Assembly: GCF_004102725.1 (NCBI RefSeq)
Contig: NZ_LHQS01000002.1
Location: 237,877 to 301,876 of the forward strand
Reading direction: 5' to 3'
Source: Methanoculleus taiwanensis
GTDB taxonomy: Archaea > Halobacteriota > Methanomicrobia > Methanomicrobiales > Methanoculleaceae
Length of the DNA stretch: 64,000 bases
Made by a program: the position numbers and the translations under genes. Below, in pieces: positions 33,958 through 44,205 of this stretch (position 1 is its first letter; the number at the start of each line of letters is the position of its first letter). A model generated the notes under the pieces. The model was given only the letters and a program-made list of their open reading frames with translations. It ran no database searches and was not told the origin of the DNA.

Positions 33958-36900
33958 ATGGTACACGATACACGAAATGCTCTACTCTGTGTAGTTCTGA
34001 TGGCATCACTGCTGGCACTACCGGTTCTCGCTGCTCCCGGTATCGAAACGCCGATCTGTACGGCGGCGGGATCGCAGGTCAGACCCGATATCGACGGTAG
34101 CCTCATTGTCTGGGCCGATTATCGAAGCGGTGATGCGGAGATCTATCTCTACGATCTCACAACCGATGTGGAAACGCGGATAACGACAAATCCGTCTCGC
34201 CAGACTTCGCCTTCCATCTCCGGGAGCCGGATTGTCTGGGAGGATAACCGGAACGGAAATCTGGACATCTACCTGTATGACCTGACATCAGACCAGGAGA
34301 TTCAACTTACAAACGCGGTCGCCAACCAGTGGAATCCGATCATCTCCGGTGATCGGGCCATCTGGTACGACGTTCGAAACAGCGGGATGCATATCTGCCT
34401 CTATGATATCCCGACCGGTACGGAGATCCTGATCCCGTGCAGCGCTGTCACGACCTGGAAGCCTGCAATATCAGGAAACCTGGTGGCCTGGGAGGATAAC
34501 CGGGACGGAAACGGCGAGATATACGCCTATGATATCCTCGAGGGGAAACAGATCCGGATCACCGATGATCCTGCCCGCCAGACCTATCCGGCAATATCCG
34601 GCAGAGTCATCCTGTGGGAGGACGAGCGGAACGGGAGTCCGGATATCTATCTCTTCGACCTTGCTACCGGTGTTGAGGAGCGGATCACGGATAACGCCGC
34701 CTCACAGGTATCGCCGGCGATCGACGGCGACCTGATAGCATGGGAAGACCGCCGCAACGGCAATTGGGATATCTGCATCTACGATCGCCCCACCGGCACC
34801 GAGACACTCATCACGACCGCGGTCGCCAATCAGTGGTTCCCGTCAGTCTCCGGAGACCGGGTCGTCTGGGAGGATCTCCGTAGCGGCGTCAGCAACCCCG
34901 ACATCTACCTCTATACAGTCACCGGCGGCGATCTCCTGACGGCCTCATTCTCGGCATCGCCGACCAGCGGCGAGGTACCGCTTGACGTGCAGTTCACCGA
35001 CAGTTCATCCGGCAGTCCGACCTCGTGGCTCTGGGATTTCGGTGACGGAACGACTTCGGATGAGCAGAACCCGGTCCACACCTATACCGAAGTGGGCACG
35101 TATACAGTTTCGCTGACCGCAACAGATGGGTCCGAAAGCAGTACTGAGGAGAAGGTCGACCTGATCCGGGTTGCCGTGCTTCCCGATGCAGGCTTTGACG
35201 CGAACGTCTCTTCCGGTATGGCTCCGCTCACCGTCGGGTTCACCGATCTGTCGACCGGCGAGCCGACGGCGTGGTCATGGGAGTTCGGCGACGGTGCGAC
35301 CTCGACCGAGCAGAACCCGGTTCACACCTATGCTGCGGCAGGTGCGTATACCGTCTCGCTGAACGCGACCAACGCGGCAGGCAGCGACATCGAAGAGCAG
35401 ATCGACCTGATAACGGTGACCGAGCCGGTGAACGCGTCCTTCACGGCGAATGCGACCTCGGGCGCAACGCCGCTCACCATACAGTTCACCGATACATCGA
35501 CCGGTGCTCCGACCTCATGGTCATGGGACTTCGGCGACGGCGCGACCTCGACGGAGCAGAGCCCGGTTCATACCTATACTGCAGAAGGTACGTACACCGT
35601 CTCGCTGACCGCAACGAACGCTGTTTCGGATGACACCCGGGTCGAGACAGATTATATCGTTGCAACCGTGTTTCCCGGCGCGGGCTTCGATGTGAACGTC
35701 TCTTCCGGCATGGCTCCGCTCACCGTGCAGTTCACCGATCTGTCGACCGGCGAGCCGACGGCGTGGTCATGGGAGTTCGGCGACGGTGCGACCTCGACGG
35801 AGCAGAATCCGGTTCACACCTATGCCGCGGCAGGTGCGTATACCGTCACGCTGAACGCGACCAACGCGGCAGGCAGCGACATCGAAGAGCAGGTCGACCT
35901 GATAACGGCGATCGGACCGGTAACCGCATCCTTCACGGCCAATGTGACCGGTGGTGTGGTGCCGTTCGCCGTTGGGTTCACCGATACATCGACCGGTGCT
36001 CCGACCTCATGGTCATGGGACTTCGGCGACGGCGCGACCTCGACGGAGCAGAGCCCGGTGCACATCTATACTGTGGAAGGTACGTACACCGTCTCGCTGA
36101 CCGCAACGAACGCTGTTTCGGATGATACCCTGGTTGAAACCGACCTTATTACTGCAACCGCCCTGCCCGGACCTTCCTTCGATGCGAACGTGACGGAGGG
36201 AGGGGAGCCTCTGGTCGTTGCATTCACCGATACGTCGACCGATAATCCGACGGCGTGGTCGTGGGAGTTCGGTGACGGTGCGACCTCGACGGAGCAGAAC
36301 CCGGTTCACACCTATGCCGCGGCGGGTGCATATACCGTTTCACTGGCGGTGACGAATGCCGTCGGGAGTGCGACTGAAGAGAAGGTTGGGTATATCCGGG
36401 TCTTTGTCCCGCCATCGGCAAACTTCACGGCAGATGTATCCAGCGGTACGGCACCGCTCACGGTGCAGTTCACCGACCTGTCGATCGGCGAACCGACCTC
36501 GTGGCTCTGGGACTTCGGCGACGGTGCGACCTCGGCGGAGCAGCATCCGACTCACGCCTACCCGGCGGGAACGTTCACCGTTTCCCTGACCGTCAGCAAC
36601 CCGGCAGGAGGGAACACGACAGCAGCGGCAGATAGCATCTCGGTATCGCCGGCCCCTGTTGTATCGAGCAGCAGTGGTGGCGGTGGCGGCGGTAAGCGTG
36701 CCAGCTCCATGTCGCCTCCTACGCCGACCGTAACGCCGGAACCGGTCATCACTAACGAGACGGTCACTCCCATCGGGGTGAACGCGTCCGGAATAGCGAC
36801 CTGCCGGATGGTCTTCGTATCGTCTGATAACGTGGCTGCCCTCCTCCTCGACGAAGGGGTCCGGGCTCTCTGCGATAGCGGGACTTCCCTTGAGAGTATC

Positions 36901-37368
36901 AGCGTCGATCCCATCGATGCGGCGGATCTTCCCGCATCACCCAATGGAATTGCCGTACTTGTTCCCGGATACGCCTACCAGTTCGGGCCCGAGGGCGCAT
37001 CCTTCGACCCTGCCGTCACAGTGACGTTCACGCTCCCTGATGAGATATGGGACGAGCATATTGCCGGAAACAGCACATTCTCGGTGAAGTGGTATAACGG
37101 GATGGCCGGAGTCTGGGAAGATATTCCGGCGACCGTAGACGATACAACCCGGACGGTCTCGGCATCGATCGATCACTTCAGCATCTATGCGCTCTTCACC
37201 GAGTCGCCGGCCGCCGATCCCCTTGCTGCGGGAGTCGTCGTCCTGGCTGATTCGGAAGCGGTAGACAGCAGCGGCGGATTACCGTTCATGCAGATCGCGC
37301 TCGGGCTGTGTGCTCTCTTCGTCCTGGTCGGTGGAGCATACATCTACGCCGGGCGGCACAGGCAGTAA
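33958..37368 (+). CDS. Surface protein with propeller-like repeats and seven PKD domains
   Basis: The 1136-residue secreted protein starts with a signal peptide (VVLMASLLALPVLA). Residues about 30-325 contain seven repeats with a WEDxRxGxxDIYLYDL core, consistent with a TolB-like beta-propeller. Residues about 330-895 hold seven PKD domains, each with FTDxSTGxPTxWxWxFGDG. A Gly-rich linker and a Pro/Thr stretch lead to an extracellular domain of about 180 residues, and a final helix (IALGLCALFVLVGGAYIYAG) anchors it. No PGF-type sorting motif is seen. Such proteins are cell-envelope components, possibly adhesins. PKD domains 2-3 and 4-5 are a DNA-level duplication. Confidence 0.85.
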   Translation: MVHDTRNALLCVVLMASLLALPVLAAPGIETPICTAAGSQVRPDIDGSLIVWADYRSGDAEIYLYDLTTDVETRITTNPSRQTSPSISGSRIVWEDNRNGNLDIYLYDLTSDQEIQLTNAVANQWNPIISGDRAIWYDVRNSGMHICLYDIPTGTEILIPCSAVTTWKPAISGNLVAWEDNRDGNGEIYAYDILEGKQIRITDDPARQTYPAISGRVILWEDERNGSPDIYLFDLATGVEERITDNAASQVSPAIDGDLIAWEDRRNGNWDICIYDRPTGTETLITTAVANQWFPSVSGDRVVWEDLRSGVSNPDIYLYTVTGGDLLTASFSASPTSGEVPLDVQFTDSSSGSPTSWLWDFGDGTTSDEQNPVHTYTEVGTYTVSLTATDGSESSTEEKVDLIRVAVLPDAGFDANVSSGMAPLTVGFTDLSTGEPTAWSWEFGDGATSTEQNPVHTYAAAGAYTVSLNATNAAGSDIEEQIDLITVTEPVNASFTANATSGATPLTIQFTDTSTGAPTSWSWDFGDGATSTEQSPVHTYTAEGTYTVSLTATNAVSDDTRVETDYIVATVFPGAGFDVNVSSGMAPLTVQFTDLSTGEPTAWSWEFGDGATSTEQNPVHTYAAAGAYTVTLNATNAAGSDIEEQVDLITAIGPVTASFTANVTGGVVPFAVGFTDTSTGAPTSWSWDFGDGATSTEQSPVHIYTVEGTYTVSLTATNAVSDDTLVETDLITATALPGPSFDANVTEGGEPLVVAFTDTSTDNPTAWSWEFGDGATSTEQNPVHTYAAAGAYTVSLAVTNAVGSATEEKVGYIRVFVPPSANFTADVSSGTAPLTVQFTDLSIGEPTSWLWDFGDGATSAEQHPTHAYPAGTFTVSLTVSNPAGGNTTAAADSISVSPAPVVSSSSGGGGGGKRASSMSPPTPTVTPEPVITNETVTPIGVNASGIATCRMVFVSSDNVAALLLDEGVRALCDSGTSLESISVDPIDAADLPASPNGIAVLVPGYAYQFGPEGASFDPAVTVTFTLPDEIWDEHIAGNSTFSVKWYNGMAGVWEDIPATVDDTTRTVSASIDHFSIYALFTESPAADPLAAGVVVLADSEAVDSSGGLPFMQIALGLCALFVLVGGAYIYAGRHRQ
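35191..36174 (+). repeat. 492-bp tandem duplication of a two-PKD unit
   Basis: The segment 35191-35682 (PKD 2 and 3) repeats at 35683-36174 (PKD 4 and 5) with long identical runs, for example around the GGCGAGCCGACGGCGTGGTC stretch. The period of 492 bp equals 164 codons, two domains of 82 residues. PKD 6 shares parts of the first half. The array probably expands by unequal recombination. Confidence 0.8.
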
Positions 37369-37377
37369 CCCTGCCGC

Positions 37378-37411
37378 TTTTCTTTTTGTACTCCGTCGCC
37401 GTGACGGAGTA
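37378..37411. terminator. Bidirectional terminator hairpin between convergent surface-protein genes
   Basis: A T-rich stretch after the PKD gene is followed by the perfect inverted repeat TACTCCGTC-GCCGT-GACGGAGTA (37389-37411), a 9-bp stem with a 5-base loop. It lies between convergent genes and could end both transcripts. Confidence 0.55.
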
Positions 37412-37503
37412 ATATAGGGAATAGTCAAATTGCGGGGCGCTGCCCTTCTGTCCCCGAGGGGGTAAGGGCTCTGGAAACGCCCTCGCAGATGCTCTTCCGG
37501 GGC

Positions 37504-38721
37504 TTATCGCCTGCGCAGGAAGAGCAGAATCACGAGTGCCCCTGCTGCCGCGAGGAGGCCGAAACCGGGGGTTGCCTGATCCGGCTGCCGGAGGTCCTGC
37601 AGTTTCACAAGCCACGCATCCGTCCGGCCAGTCTCCGGGAACGTGATGCCGCCGAGGATGTAGCCACCGTCCTCGGTCAGGTCGGCCGAATAGACGGCAC
37701 CGCGCCGGAACGTCTGGTTCCACTGCACCTCGCCCTGGCGATCCGTCCTGATTGCGACTGCGTCATCGTTGACCTGGCCGCCGATCAGGTATCCGCCGTC
37801 AGGAGCCTGCAATGCAGCCCAGCCGCTCAGCCCCTGGAGACGGGTGCTCCAGAGGACGTTCCCTTCCGCATCCACCCGGGCGTACCAGAAACTGCCGGTG
37901 ATGATGAAACCGCCATCGGTGCTCTCGCTGAGCGCATATATCGAGGGGAAATCAAGGTTTTTACTCCAGCGTTCGGCACCGTCGGCCTCAAGCCGAATCA
38001 GGAATGCATCACCGACATCAAAGGTGAAAGGCGATGCCGTTCCTCCGAGGATGTAGCCGCCGTCGCTCGTCTGCTCTCCTGCATAGGCGGCCTTCCCGGC
38101 AAATGTTCTGTTCCACTCCTGGCTCCCGTCACGATCGGTCTTGATAATGATCGCGTTCGTGTCCTGCTCTGAGCCTGCAGGGTTCCACGTCCACCCGACG
38201 AGGATAAATCCGCCTTCCGTGGTCTGTCTGACGATAGACGCTTTCACCCCTTCAAATGTTCGGTTCCATACGGGGTTCCCGGTATCGTCGGTCCTGATCA
38301 GGTATGCCGTGCCGCGAACCCCGGTCGTCTGACCGGGTGTGACGTTGATGGCATTCGCCGCGACGGCATACCCGCCGTCACCGGCCTCTATGACGGAGCT
38401 TCCCGTCAGATCTTCCCAGGTTCTATTCCAGAGGAGGTTCCCGGAACTGTCTGTTCTGACGAGCAGCAGATCTTCCGGATCGGGGACGTTTGAGCCGATG
38501 CTCCCTCCGACGGCGATATAGCCGCCGTCCGCCGTCTGCTGAACCGACTCGAATTTGTTCTTCAGATCGACGCCGTAGGTTTTGTTCCATTCGATGGCGG
38601 GCTCTCCCTGCGCAGCAGCAACCTGCACGGTGAAGAGCAGGGCGGTTATAAGAGCCGCGGTAAGCACGTATAGCCGGAATCCGGACGGAGGGTTGCTTCC
38701 TGTCATGGCGATCGTACTCAT
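37504..38721 (-). CDS. Secreted repeat protein with PGF-CTERM sorting signal
   Basis: The 405-residue protein has a signal-like segment (LYVLTAALITALLFTVQVAAAQG), then seven repeats with the core [T/S]xDGGYILGG followed by LVRTDSSGNLLWNRTW-like strands, suggesting a beta-propeller. The C terminus is TPGFGLLAAAGALVILLFLRRR, a PGF-CTERM tripartite signal (PGF motif, helix, Arg cluster) recognised by archaeosortase A, which replaces the helix with a lipid anchor in haloarchaea. ATG at 38721 is used because an upstream extension would place a charged stretch before the signal. Function unknown. Confidence 0.75.
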   Translation of the reverse strand: MSTIAMTGSNPPSGFRLYVLTAALITALLFTVQVAAAQGEPAIEWNKTYGVDLKNKFESVQQTADGGYIAVGGSIGSNVPDPEDLLLVRTDSSGNLLWNRTWEDLTGSSVIEAGDGGYAVAANAINVTPGQTTGVRGTAYLIRTDDTGNPVWNRTFEGVKASIVRQTTEGGFILVGWTWNPAGSEQDTNAIIIKTDRDGSQEWNRTFAGKAAYAGEQTSDGGYILGGTASPFTFDVGDAFLIRLEADGAERWSKNLDFPSIYALSESTDGGFIITGSFWYARVDAEGNVLWSTRLQGLSGWAALQAPDGGYLIGGQVNDDAVAIRTDRQGEVQWNQTFRRGAVYSADLTEDGGYILGGITFPETGRTDAWLVKLQDLRQPDQATPGFGLLAAAGALVILLFLRRR

Positions 38722-38832
38722 CTGCGGTTCCCTCTCCAATAAAGTATTTGCTCGCCTCTCTTCCCCGGAACCGGTGGCCTTCCGGTAGTGCGGCAATTGA
38801 TTTAATGACCGTTCACTTCCAATACTGATGAA

Positions 38833-39840
38833 GTGAAGGCGATATTCGACGGGAGATGGGTGCGGCTCGGCGGGGAAGGGCGCACCCTCTACGAACAGGG
38901 CGGGTACGGCAGACCGGAAGGAGGGGGGCTGCGCCTCGCACCGCAGGAGGCTCTATACCTTATGGAGCGCGGAAAGGTCGAGGTGCAGGAGTATTCCTTC
39001 GATGCACTGCTCGGCTACTTTGCCGGCCAGCAGAACTTCATCAGGAGCTACCTCGTCTACCGGGATATCCGTGAGCGGGGCTATGTGGTACAGCCCGGAC
39101 CCCATGATTTCCGGGTGTTTCGCCGGGGGCACAAACCAGGCGGCGGGAGATCGCAGTACCTTATTCGCGTGCTCTCCGAGCGTGACCTCATTGAGTTCGA
39201 GAGACTCAGCGAAGATGTCCTCTCCTCAACCAATATGCGCAAACAGTACGTCCTCGCAGTCGTGGACGACGAGGACGAGCTGACCTACTACGAGGTCAAG
39301 GTGCAGAATCTGCCTGAAATTGCCCCTCCGGCTCACGGCGAGCCGGTGAACGCAGCCGTCTACGGAACCTATGCGCTTGCTCACCTCTCTCCCGGTTCGA
39401 CCCTTGAGGAGAACTGGTATGGAAAGAGGCTTGATGCGGAACGGCTGATGCTCCGCCCCGTCGAGACGATCTATCTCGTTCGGCGTGACGGCCTCTCTCT
39501 CCGGTCGGACGGTGCGGTAATCGACGCCGATACGTTTGTGGAGATTGTGGGTGAAAAGGACGTTGAGATCCGCGAGAAGGAGCGCGTGTATGCGGATCTC
39601 CGGGACAAAGGCTACATCCCGAGAACCGGGTACAAGTTCGGCCATCACTTCCGTGTCTACTCCGGGAAAAAGACGCATTCGGAGATGCTGGTGCATGCGA
39701 TGCCGTCCGGTGTCTCGCTCCCGATGAGCACTATCTCCCGGTCGGTCAGGCTCGCCCACAGCGTCAAAAAGAAGATGCTGTTTGGCTGTGTACAGAGTAT
39801 CGACATACGGTATGTCGAATTTACACGAATAAAACTGTGA
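38833..39840 (+). CDS. endA: tRNA-splicing endonuclease (fused two-repeat type)
   Basis: EndA (335 residues) cuts pre-tRNA introns at bulge-helix-bulge structures. The protein is an internal duplication. The C-terminal half keeps the catalytic set: Tyr in FRVY, His in KKTHSEMLV and Lys in SVKKKMLFG. The N-terminal half has FRVF and RSQYLIRV at matching places, so the Tyr and His are lost and it is structural. The length and arrangement fit the fused homodimer type found in other Euryarchaeota. It starts with GTG, since the nearby ATG at 38828 meets a stop at once. Confidence 0.9.
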   Translation: MKAIFDGRWVRLGGEGRTLYEQGGYGRPEGGGLRLAPQEALYLMERGKVEVQEYSFDALLGYFAGQQNFIRSYLVYRDIRERGYVVQPGPHDFRVFRRGHKPGGGRSQYLIRVLSERDLIEFERLSEDVLSSTNMRKQYVLAVVDDEDELTYYEVKVQNLPEIAPPAHGEPVNAAVYGTYALAHLSPGSTLEENWYGKRLDAERLMLRPVETIYLVRRDGLSLRSDGAVIDADTFVEIVGEKDVEIREKERVYADLRDKGYIPRTGYKFGHHFRVYSGKKTHSEMLVHAMPSGVSLPMSTISRSVRLAHSVKKKMLFGCVQSIDIRYVEFTRIKL

Positions 39841-39851
39841 AGGTCGTTTCC

Positions 39852-41105
39852 ATGCAATCCGGGATAAATCCATGGTCGAATAACCAGACCGGCGATGTCG
39901 GCAAACTCTTCTCCGAGTTTGGCATCGAACCGATCATGCCTGTCGCAGAGAGGCTTCCAGAAATACCGTCTTTCATGCGGAGAGGAATCGTCGTCGGTCA
40001 CCGCGACTATCGGCCGATAGCCGATGCTATACGGAACAGAACCCCGTTCCATGTGCTCACCGGTTTCATGCCGTCCGGCCTTCCGCACCTCGGACACCTG
40101 ATGGTCATGAAAGAGGTTGTCTGGCATGTCCGGCAGGGTGGAACCGGCTACATCGCCATCGCCGACCGTGAGGCACACGCTGTCCGGGGAATATCGTGGG
40201 AGAAGTGCAGGGAGTACGGCAAAGAGTACCTCAAGTGCCTCTACGCACTCGGCTTTGAGGGGACGACGTACTTCCAGAGCCGGAATAACCGCTTAAAAGA
40301 CCTCGCTTTCGAGGCGTCTACCAAGGTGAACTTCTCCGATCTTGCGGCCATCTACGGGTTCGGACAGGAGACGTCCCTCTCCCACGCCATGAGCGTGATC
40401 ACCCAGGTCGCGGATATTCTCTACCCTCAGCTCGACGCAGGCCCTGCTCCCACGATCGTGCCGGTCGGGATCGATCAGGACCCGCACATCCGGCTCACCC
40501 GCGATGTGGCGCATAAACTCCGGATGTTTACCGTCGAAGACCGGGGCGAGTACGTCTCGGTCCGGTCGAAGAATGCTCCCGAATCGGCGCTCGTTGCCGT
40601 GCATCGTGCATTTCCGGGCTCGAAGAAGTACGAGGGGCACGTGGATATCAGGGGGACTCCTCCTGAACGGGTCGGTGAGGTCGTGCGAGGAATCGAGATC
40701 GAGCATGGCGGTTTCGGGTTCTACTCACCGTCGTCGACCTATCACATCTTCATGCCCGGCCTGCAGGGCGGCAAGATGTCAAGCAGCGTTCCCGAGAGCT
40801 CGTTCGGATTCTACGAGCCCGAGAAAGCGATCAAAAAGAAGGTGATGTCGGCACTGACCGGCGGTCGGATGACCCTTGAAGAGCAGAAAGAACTCGGCGG
40901 CGAGCCTGACCGCTGCTCCGTCTATCTCTTAAATCTCTTCCATATGGTTGAAGACGATGCCGAACTCGCCGAGATCCGGCGCCGGTGTGTCGGAGGCGAG
41001 CTGACCTGCGGGCAGTGCAAGAAGGAGACCTTCGAGCGGGTCAGCGTGTTCGTCAAAGATCTGCGTGAGAAGATGGATGCAGTGGAGCATCTGGTGGAGG
41101 TGTAA
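39852..41105 (+). CDS. trpS: Tryptophanyl-tRNA synthetase
   Basis: A 417-residue class I synthetase of the archaeal/eukaryotic type. The ATP motifs are PSGLPHLGHLMV (HIGH-like) and GGKMSSSVPES (KMSKS-like). A stretch TIVPVGIDQDPHIRLTRDVA is typical of archaeal TrpRS. ATG at 39852 is preferred, with GAAGG upstream; GTG at 39837 would overlap endA. The close spacing suggests cotranscription with endA and pheST. Confidence 0.93.
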   Translation: MQSGINPWSNNQTGDVGKLFSEFGIEPIMPVAERLPEIPSFMRRGIVVGHRDYRPIADAIRNRTPFHVLTGFMPSGLPHLGHLMVMKEVVWHVRQGGTGYIAIADREAHAVRGISWEKCREYGKEYLKCLYALGFEGTTYFQSRNNRLKDLAFEASTKVNFSDLAAIYGFGQETSLSHAMSVITQVADILYPQLDAGPAPTIVPVGIDQDPHIRLTRDVAHKLRMFTVEDRGEYVSVRSKNAPESALVAVHRAFPGSKKYEGHVDIRGTPPERVGEVVRGIEIEHGGFGFYSPSSTYHIFMPGLQGGKMSSSVPESSFGFYEPEKAIKKKVMSALTGGRMTLEEQKELGGEPDRCSVYLLNLFHMVEDDAELAEIRRRCVGGELTCGQCKKETFERVSVFVKDLREKMDAVEHLVEV

Positions 41106-41108
41106 CCG

Positions 41109-42566
41109 GTGGAACTGACATTAAATGAAAAGAGACTGCTCGTCGCTCTCGAGCCTCTCGGCACGGTCGATGCGGCAACCCTTGCCGACCGGATGGATGC
41201 GCGAAGAGAGGCCGTGGTGCAGTATGCCCTCCTTGCGAGCGACCGGGGTCTTGCAACGCTGGAGCGGTGTGTCAATACGGTCTATTCTCTGACCGAAGAG
41301 GGAAATAAGTATGTGGGGGCCGGCCTCCCCGAGCGGCAGCTCCTTGAGAGCTTCGCCGCCGAGATCCCGATGCGGGACCTGCAGCAGCACCCGCTCGCGA
41401 AGATCGGAATCGGCCAGATGCGCAAAAAAGGCTGGATCAGCATCCGTGACGGCATCGTCCGGAAGGAGGGGAGCCCAGCGCCCGGAGCGGACGAACTCGC
41501 TTTTGCGAATATCGCGAAGGGTCTCATAGACGAGGATGGCGAAGCGATCGTCGAGCTCCGGAAGCGGGGGCTCGTGCAGGAGGAGGAGACCGTGACGTAC
41601 ACTGTTGCGATCACCCCTGAAGGGCGCGAACTCGTCCGCCGCGGGCTCGATCTCCGTGAAGAGGTCGGCACGCTCACCCGGGAGCAGATCATCTCGGGCG
41701 AGTGGAAAGATCTCAATCTCCGCCGCTACAGCGTGGAGAAACTGCCAAAGAGGATCTATCCTGGAAAGGTGCATCCGTATCAGCGGATGCTCGACGATAT
41801 GCGGCGGATTCTCCTCGATATGGGCTTTACCGAGATGCACGGCAGTATCGTCCAGAGCTCGTTCTGGAACTTCGACGCCCTCTTCCAGCCGCAGGATCAC
41901 CCTGCACGCGAGATGCAGGATACCTTCTTCCTCGGCGAGGAATGGCCGCTCCCGGCAGGGTTCGAGCGTGTCCGGGATATGCACGAGCACGGCGGGGAGA
42001 CCTCGTCCACCGGGTGGGGAGGTGTCTGGAGCAGCAAAAAGGCTCAGCAGTGCGTGCTCCGGACACACACGACCAGTCTCTCCATCCAGCACCTTGTAGA
42101 GCACCCGGAGCCTCCGGTCAAGGCCTTCTGCATCGGCAGGGTCTACCGGCGGGAGGCGATCGATCCGACGCATCTCCCGGAGTTCGAGCAGCTCGAGGGT
42201 ATCATGATGGACAGAGGCGTAACCTTCAGCCACCTGCTCGGTTTCCTGAAAGAGTTTTACAGGAAGATGGGCTTTGAAGACGTCCGGTTCCGGCCGGCCT
42301 ACTTCCCGTACACCGAGCCGTCCGTGGAGCCCGAGGTCTGGGTGGACGGCCTCGGGTGGGTGGAGCTCGGCGGTGCCGGTATATTCCGTCAGGAGGTCAC
42401 CGCCCCGTGTGGTATTCAGTACCCGGTGCTCGCCTGGGGGCTCGGTGTCAGCCGGCTTGCCATGCTGAAGGTGGGCTTGAAAGATCTCCGGCAGCTCTAC
42501 CGCAGCGACATCGAATGGATACGGGAGACGCCGATTGTCGGTAGACGGCCGGACGGCGGTGAGTGA
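41109..42566 (+). CDS. pheS: Phenylalanyl-tRNA synthetase alpha subunit
   Basis: A 485-residue archaeal-type PheRS alpha chain. The N-terminal 200 residues are winged-helix domains; the class II catalytic core has the motif 2 and 3 regions [52 protein letters not shown] and [16 protein letters not shown]. The GTG start at 41109 has GGAGGTG eight bases upstream. It overlaps no neighbour but lies three bases after trpS. Confidence 0.95.
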   Translation: MELTLNEKRLLVALEPLGTVDAATLADRMDARREAVVQYALLASDRGLATLERCVNTVYSLTEEGNKYVGAGLPERQLLESFAAEIPMRDLQQHPLAKIGIGQMRKKGWISIRDGIVRKEGSPAPGADELAFANIAKGLIDEDGEAIVELRKRGLVQEEETVTYTVAITPEGRELVRRGLDLREEVGTLTREQIISGEWKDLNLRRYSVEKLPKRIYPGKVHPYQRMLDDMRRILLDMGFTEMHGSIVQSSFWNFDALFQPQDHPAREMQDTFFLGEEWPLPAGFERVRDMHEHGGETSSTGWGGVWSSKKAQQCVLRTHTTSLSIQHLVEHPEPPVKAFCIGRVYRREAIDPTHLPEFEQLEGIMMDRGVTFSHLLGFLKEFYRKMGFEDVRFRPAYFPYTEPSVEPEVWVDGLGWVELGGAGIFRQEVTAPCGIQYPVLAWGLGVSRLAMLKVGLKDLRQLYRSDIEWIRETPIVGRRPDGGE

Positions 42567-42579
42567 GGGAGAGAGAAGC

Positions 42580-44205
42580 ATGCCGATTATTACCCTGCCC
42601 TATGCATACCTGGAACGGCTGACCGGCACCGACCGTAAGACCATCATCGACCGTGTGCCGATGATCGGTGCCGATATCGAGCGAATAGAAGACGATCATG
42701 CCGACATAGAGTTCTTCCCTGACCGCCCCGATCTCTTCTCCACCGAAGGGGTTGCCCGCGCCATGCGGGGTTTCCTCGGGCTGGAAGAGGGGCTCGCAGC
42801 CTATGACGTCCGCCCGTCCGGGATAGCCTTCTCGGTCGATCCCGGGCTTGCGGAGATCCGGCCTTACCTTGGCTCGGCGGTGATCCGGAACGTCTCCCTC
42901 GACGAAGAAGCGATCGAGAGTCTGATGGGACTTCAGGAGGCGCTGCACTGGGCGGTCGGCCGCGGCCGCGCCAAGGTGGCGATAGGTGTCCACGATCTGG
43001 ATAGGGTTACGCCGCCGTTCCGCTACATCGCATCGCCCCGTGACCGCTCCTTCGTGCCGCTCGACTTTACGCGGGAGATGACGCTCGACGAGATGCTCGA
43101 GGAACACCCGAAAGGACGCGACTACGCCCGCCTCGTACAGGACTTCCTCCGCTTCCCGCTGATCGTCGATGCCGACGACCAGGTGCTCTCGTTCCCGCCG
43201 ATCATCAACGGCGAGCTGACGAGGGTGACGACCGAGACCCGGAATATCCTCCTCGATACGACCGGCACCGATAGACGGGCGGTGATGATCGCGGTGAATA
43301 TCATCTGCACCGCTCTTGCAGAGGCAGGAGCGACGATTGAGTCCGTCACCGTCGACGATCTTGCGATGCCGTCGCTTGCGCCGGCGGAGCGGCAGGTCAG
43401 CGTCGAAGAGTGCGCAGAACTGCTCGGCATTCCGCTGACGGCGGAGTCGATGGCGGCTCTCCTCCGGAAGATGCGGTTCGGTGCGGAGCCTGCCGGTAAC
43501 GGGCTGCTCTCTGTCCGGGTTCCCTGCTACCGGGCGGACATCCTGCACGACTGGGATGTCTTCGAAGATGTGGCGATCGCCTATGGATACGAGCAGTTCG
43601 CCGCCGAACTGCCGCCGACCTTCACCACCGCACAGGAGCATCCGATCAATGCCCTGATGGGGATTGTGCGGTCTATCTTCGTCGGTCTCGGCTACCTCGA
43701 AGTGATGCCGTTTACGCTGACGAACGAGCGGATACTCTTCGACAGGATGCAGCGCGAGCGTTCCCCTGCGGCGCTCCGGGTGCTGCATCCGATCTCGGAG
43801 GAGCAGACCGTCGTCAGGACGGCTGTTCTCCCCCTGCTGATGGAGACGCTGCAGCTGAACAAGCACCGCGAACTCCCGCAGCGCCTCTTTGCGGTCGGTG
43901 ACGTCGTCGAGGATATGGCCGCCCGCCAGACGGCTGCGGCGGTCAGCATCCATCCCGGTGCCGACTTCTCGGAGGCATATGCCGCCGCCGACGTGCTCTG
44001 CCGCGAACTCGGCCTTGTTTATTCGGTAGCGGAGTCGGAAGATCCAGCATTCATCGATGGCCGTCGCGGTGATATCATTGTGGACGGTAAAAAAGTAGGG
44101 GTCTTCGGCGAGATTCATCCTGCAGCGCTCGGCGGCTTCGAGCTCGAGCACCCGGTGGCGGCTCTCGAGCTCGATCTCAGAGCCGTACCGGGATACCCCG
44201 GGTAG
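42580..44205 (+). CDS. pheT: Phenylalanyl-tRNA synthetase beta subunit
   Basis: A 541-residue beta chain of archaeal PheRS, with [16 protein letters not shown] at the start, [20 protein letters not shown] (B1/B3-B4 region), [13 protein letters not shown] and [15 protein letters not shown]. It pairs with pheS 14 bp upstream to form the tetrameric synthetase. Its 3' end overlaps hisF tail to tail by 29 bp. Confidence 0.95.
   Translation: MPIITLPYAYLERLTGTDRKTIIDRVPMIGADIERIEDDHADIEFFPDRPDLFSTEGVARAMRGFLGLEEGLAAYDVRPSGIAFSVDPGLAEIRPYLGSAVIRNVSLDEEAIESLMGLQEALHWAVGRGRAKVAIGVHDLDRVTPPFRYIASPRDRSFVPLDFTREMTLDEMLEEHPKGRDYARLVQDFLRFPLIVDADDQVLSFPPIINGELTRVTTETRNILLDTTGTDRRAVMIAVNIICTALAEAGATIESVTVDDLAMPSLAPAERQVSVEECAELLGIPLTAESMAALLRKMRFGAEPAGNGLLSVRVPCYRADILHDWDVFEDVAIAYGYEQFAAELPPTFTTAQEHPINALMGIVRSIFVGLGYLEVMPFTLTNERILFDRMQRERSPAALRVLHPISEEQTVVRTAVLPLLMETLQLNKHRELPQRLFAVGDVVEDMAARQTAAAVSIHPGADFSEAYAAADVLCRELGLVYSVAESEDPAFIDGRRGDIIVDGKKVGVFGEIHPAALGGFELEHPVAALELDLRAVPGYPG

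Noticed and set aside
41121..42581. Open frame of 486 codons antisense to pheS
   Set aside because: Opposite a confidently identified synthetase; no start signal or motif.
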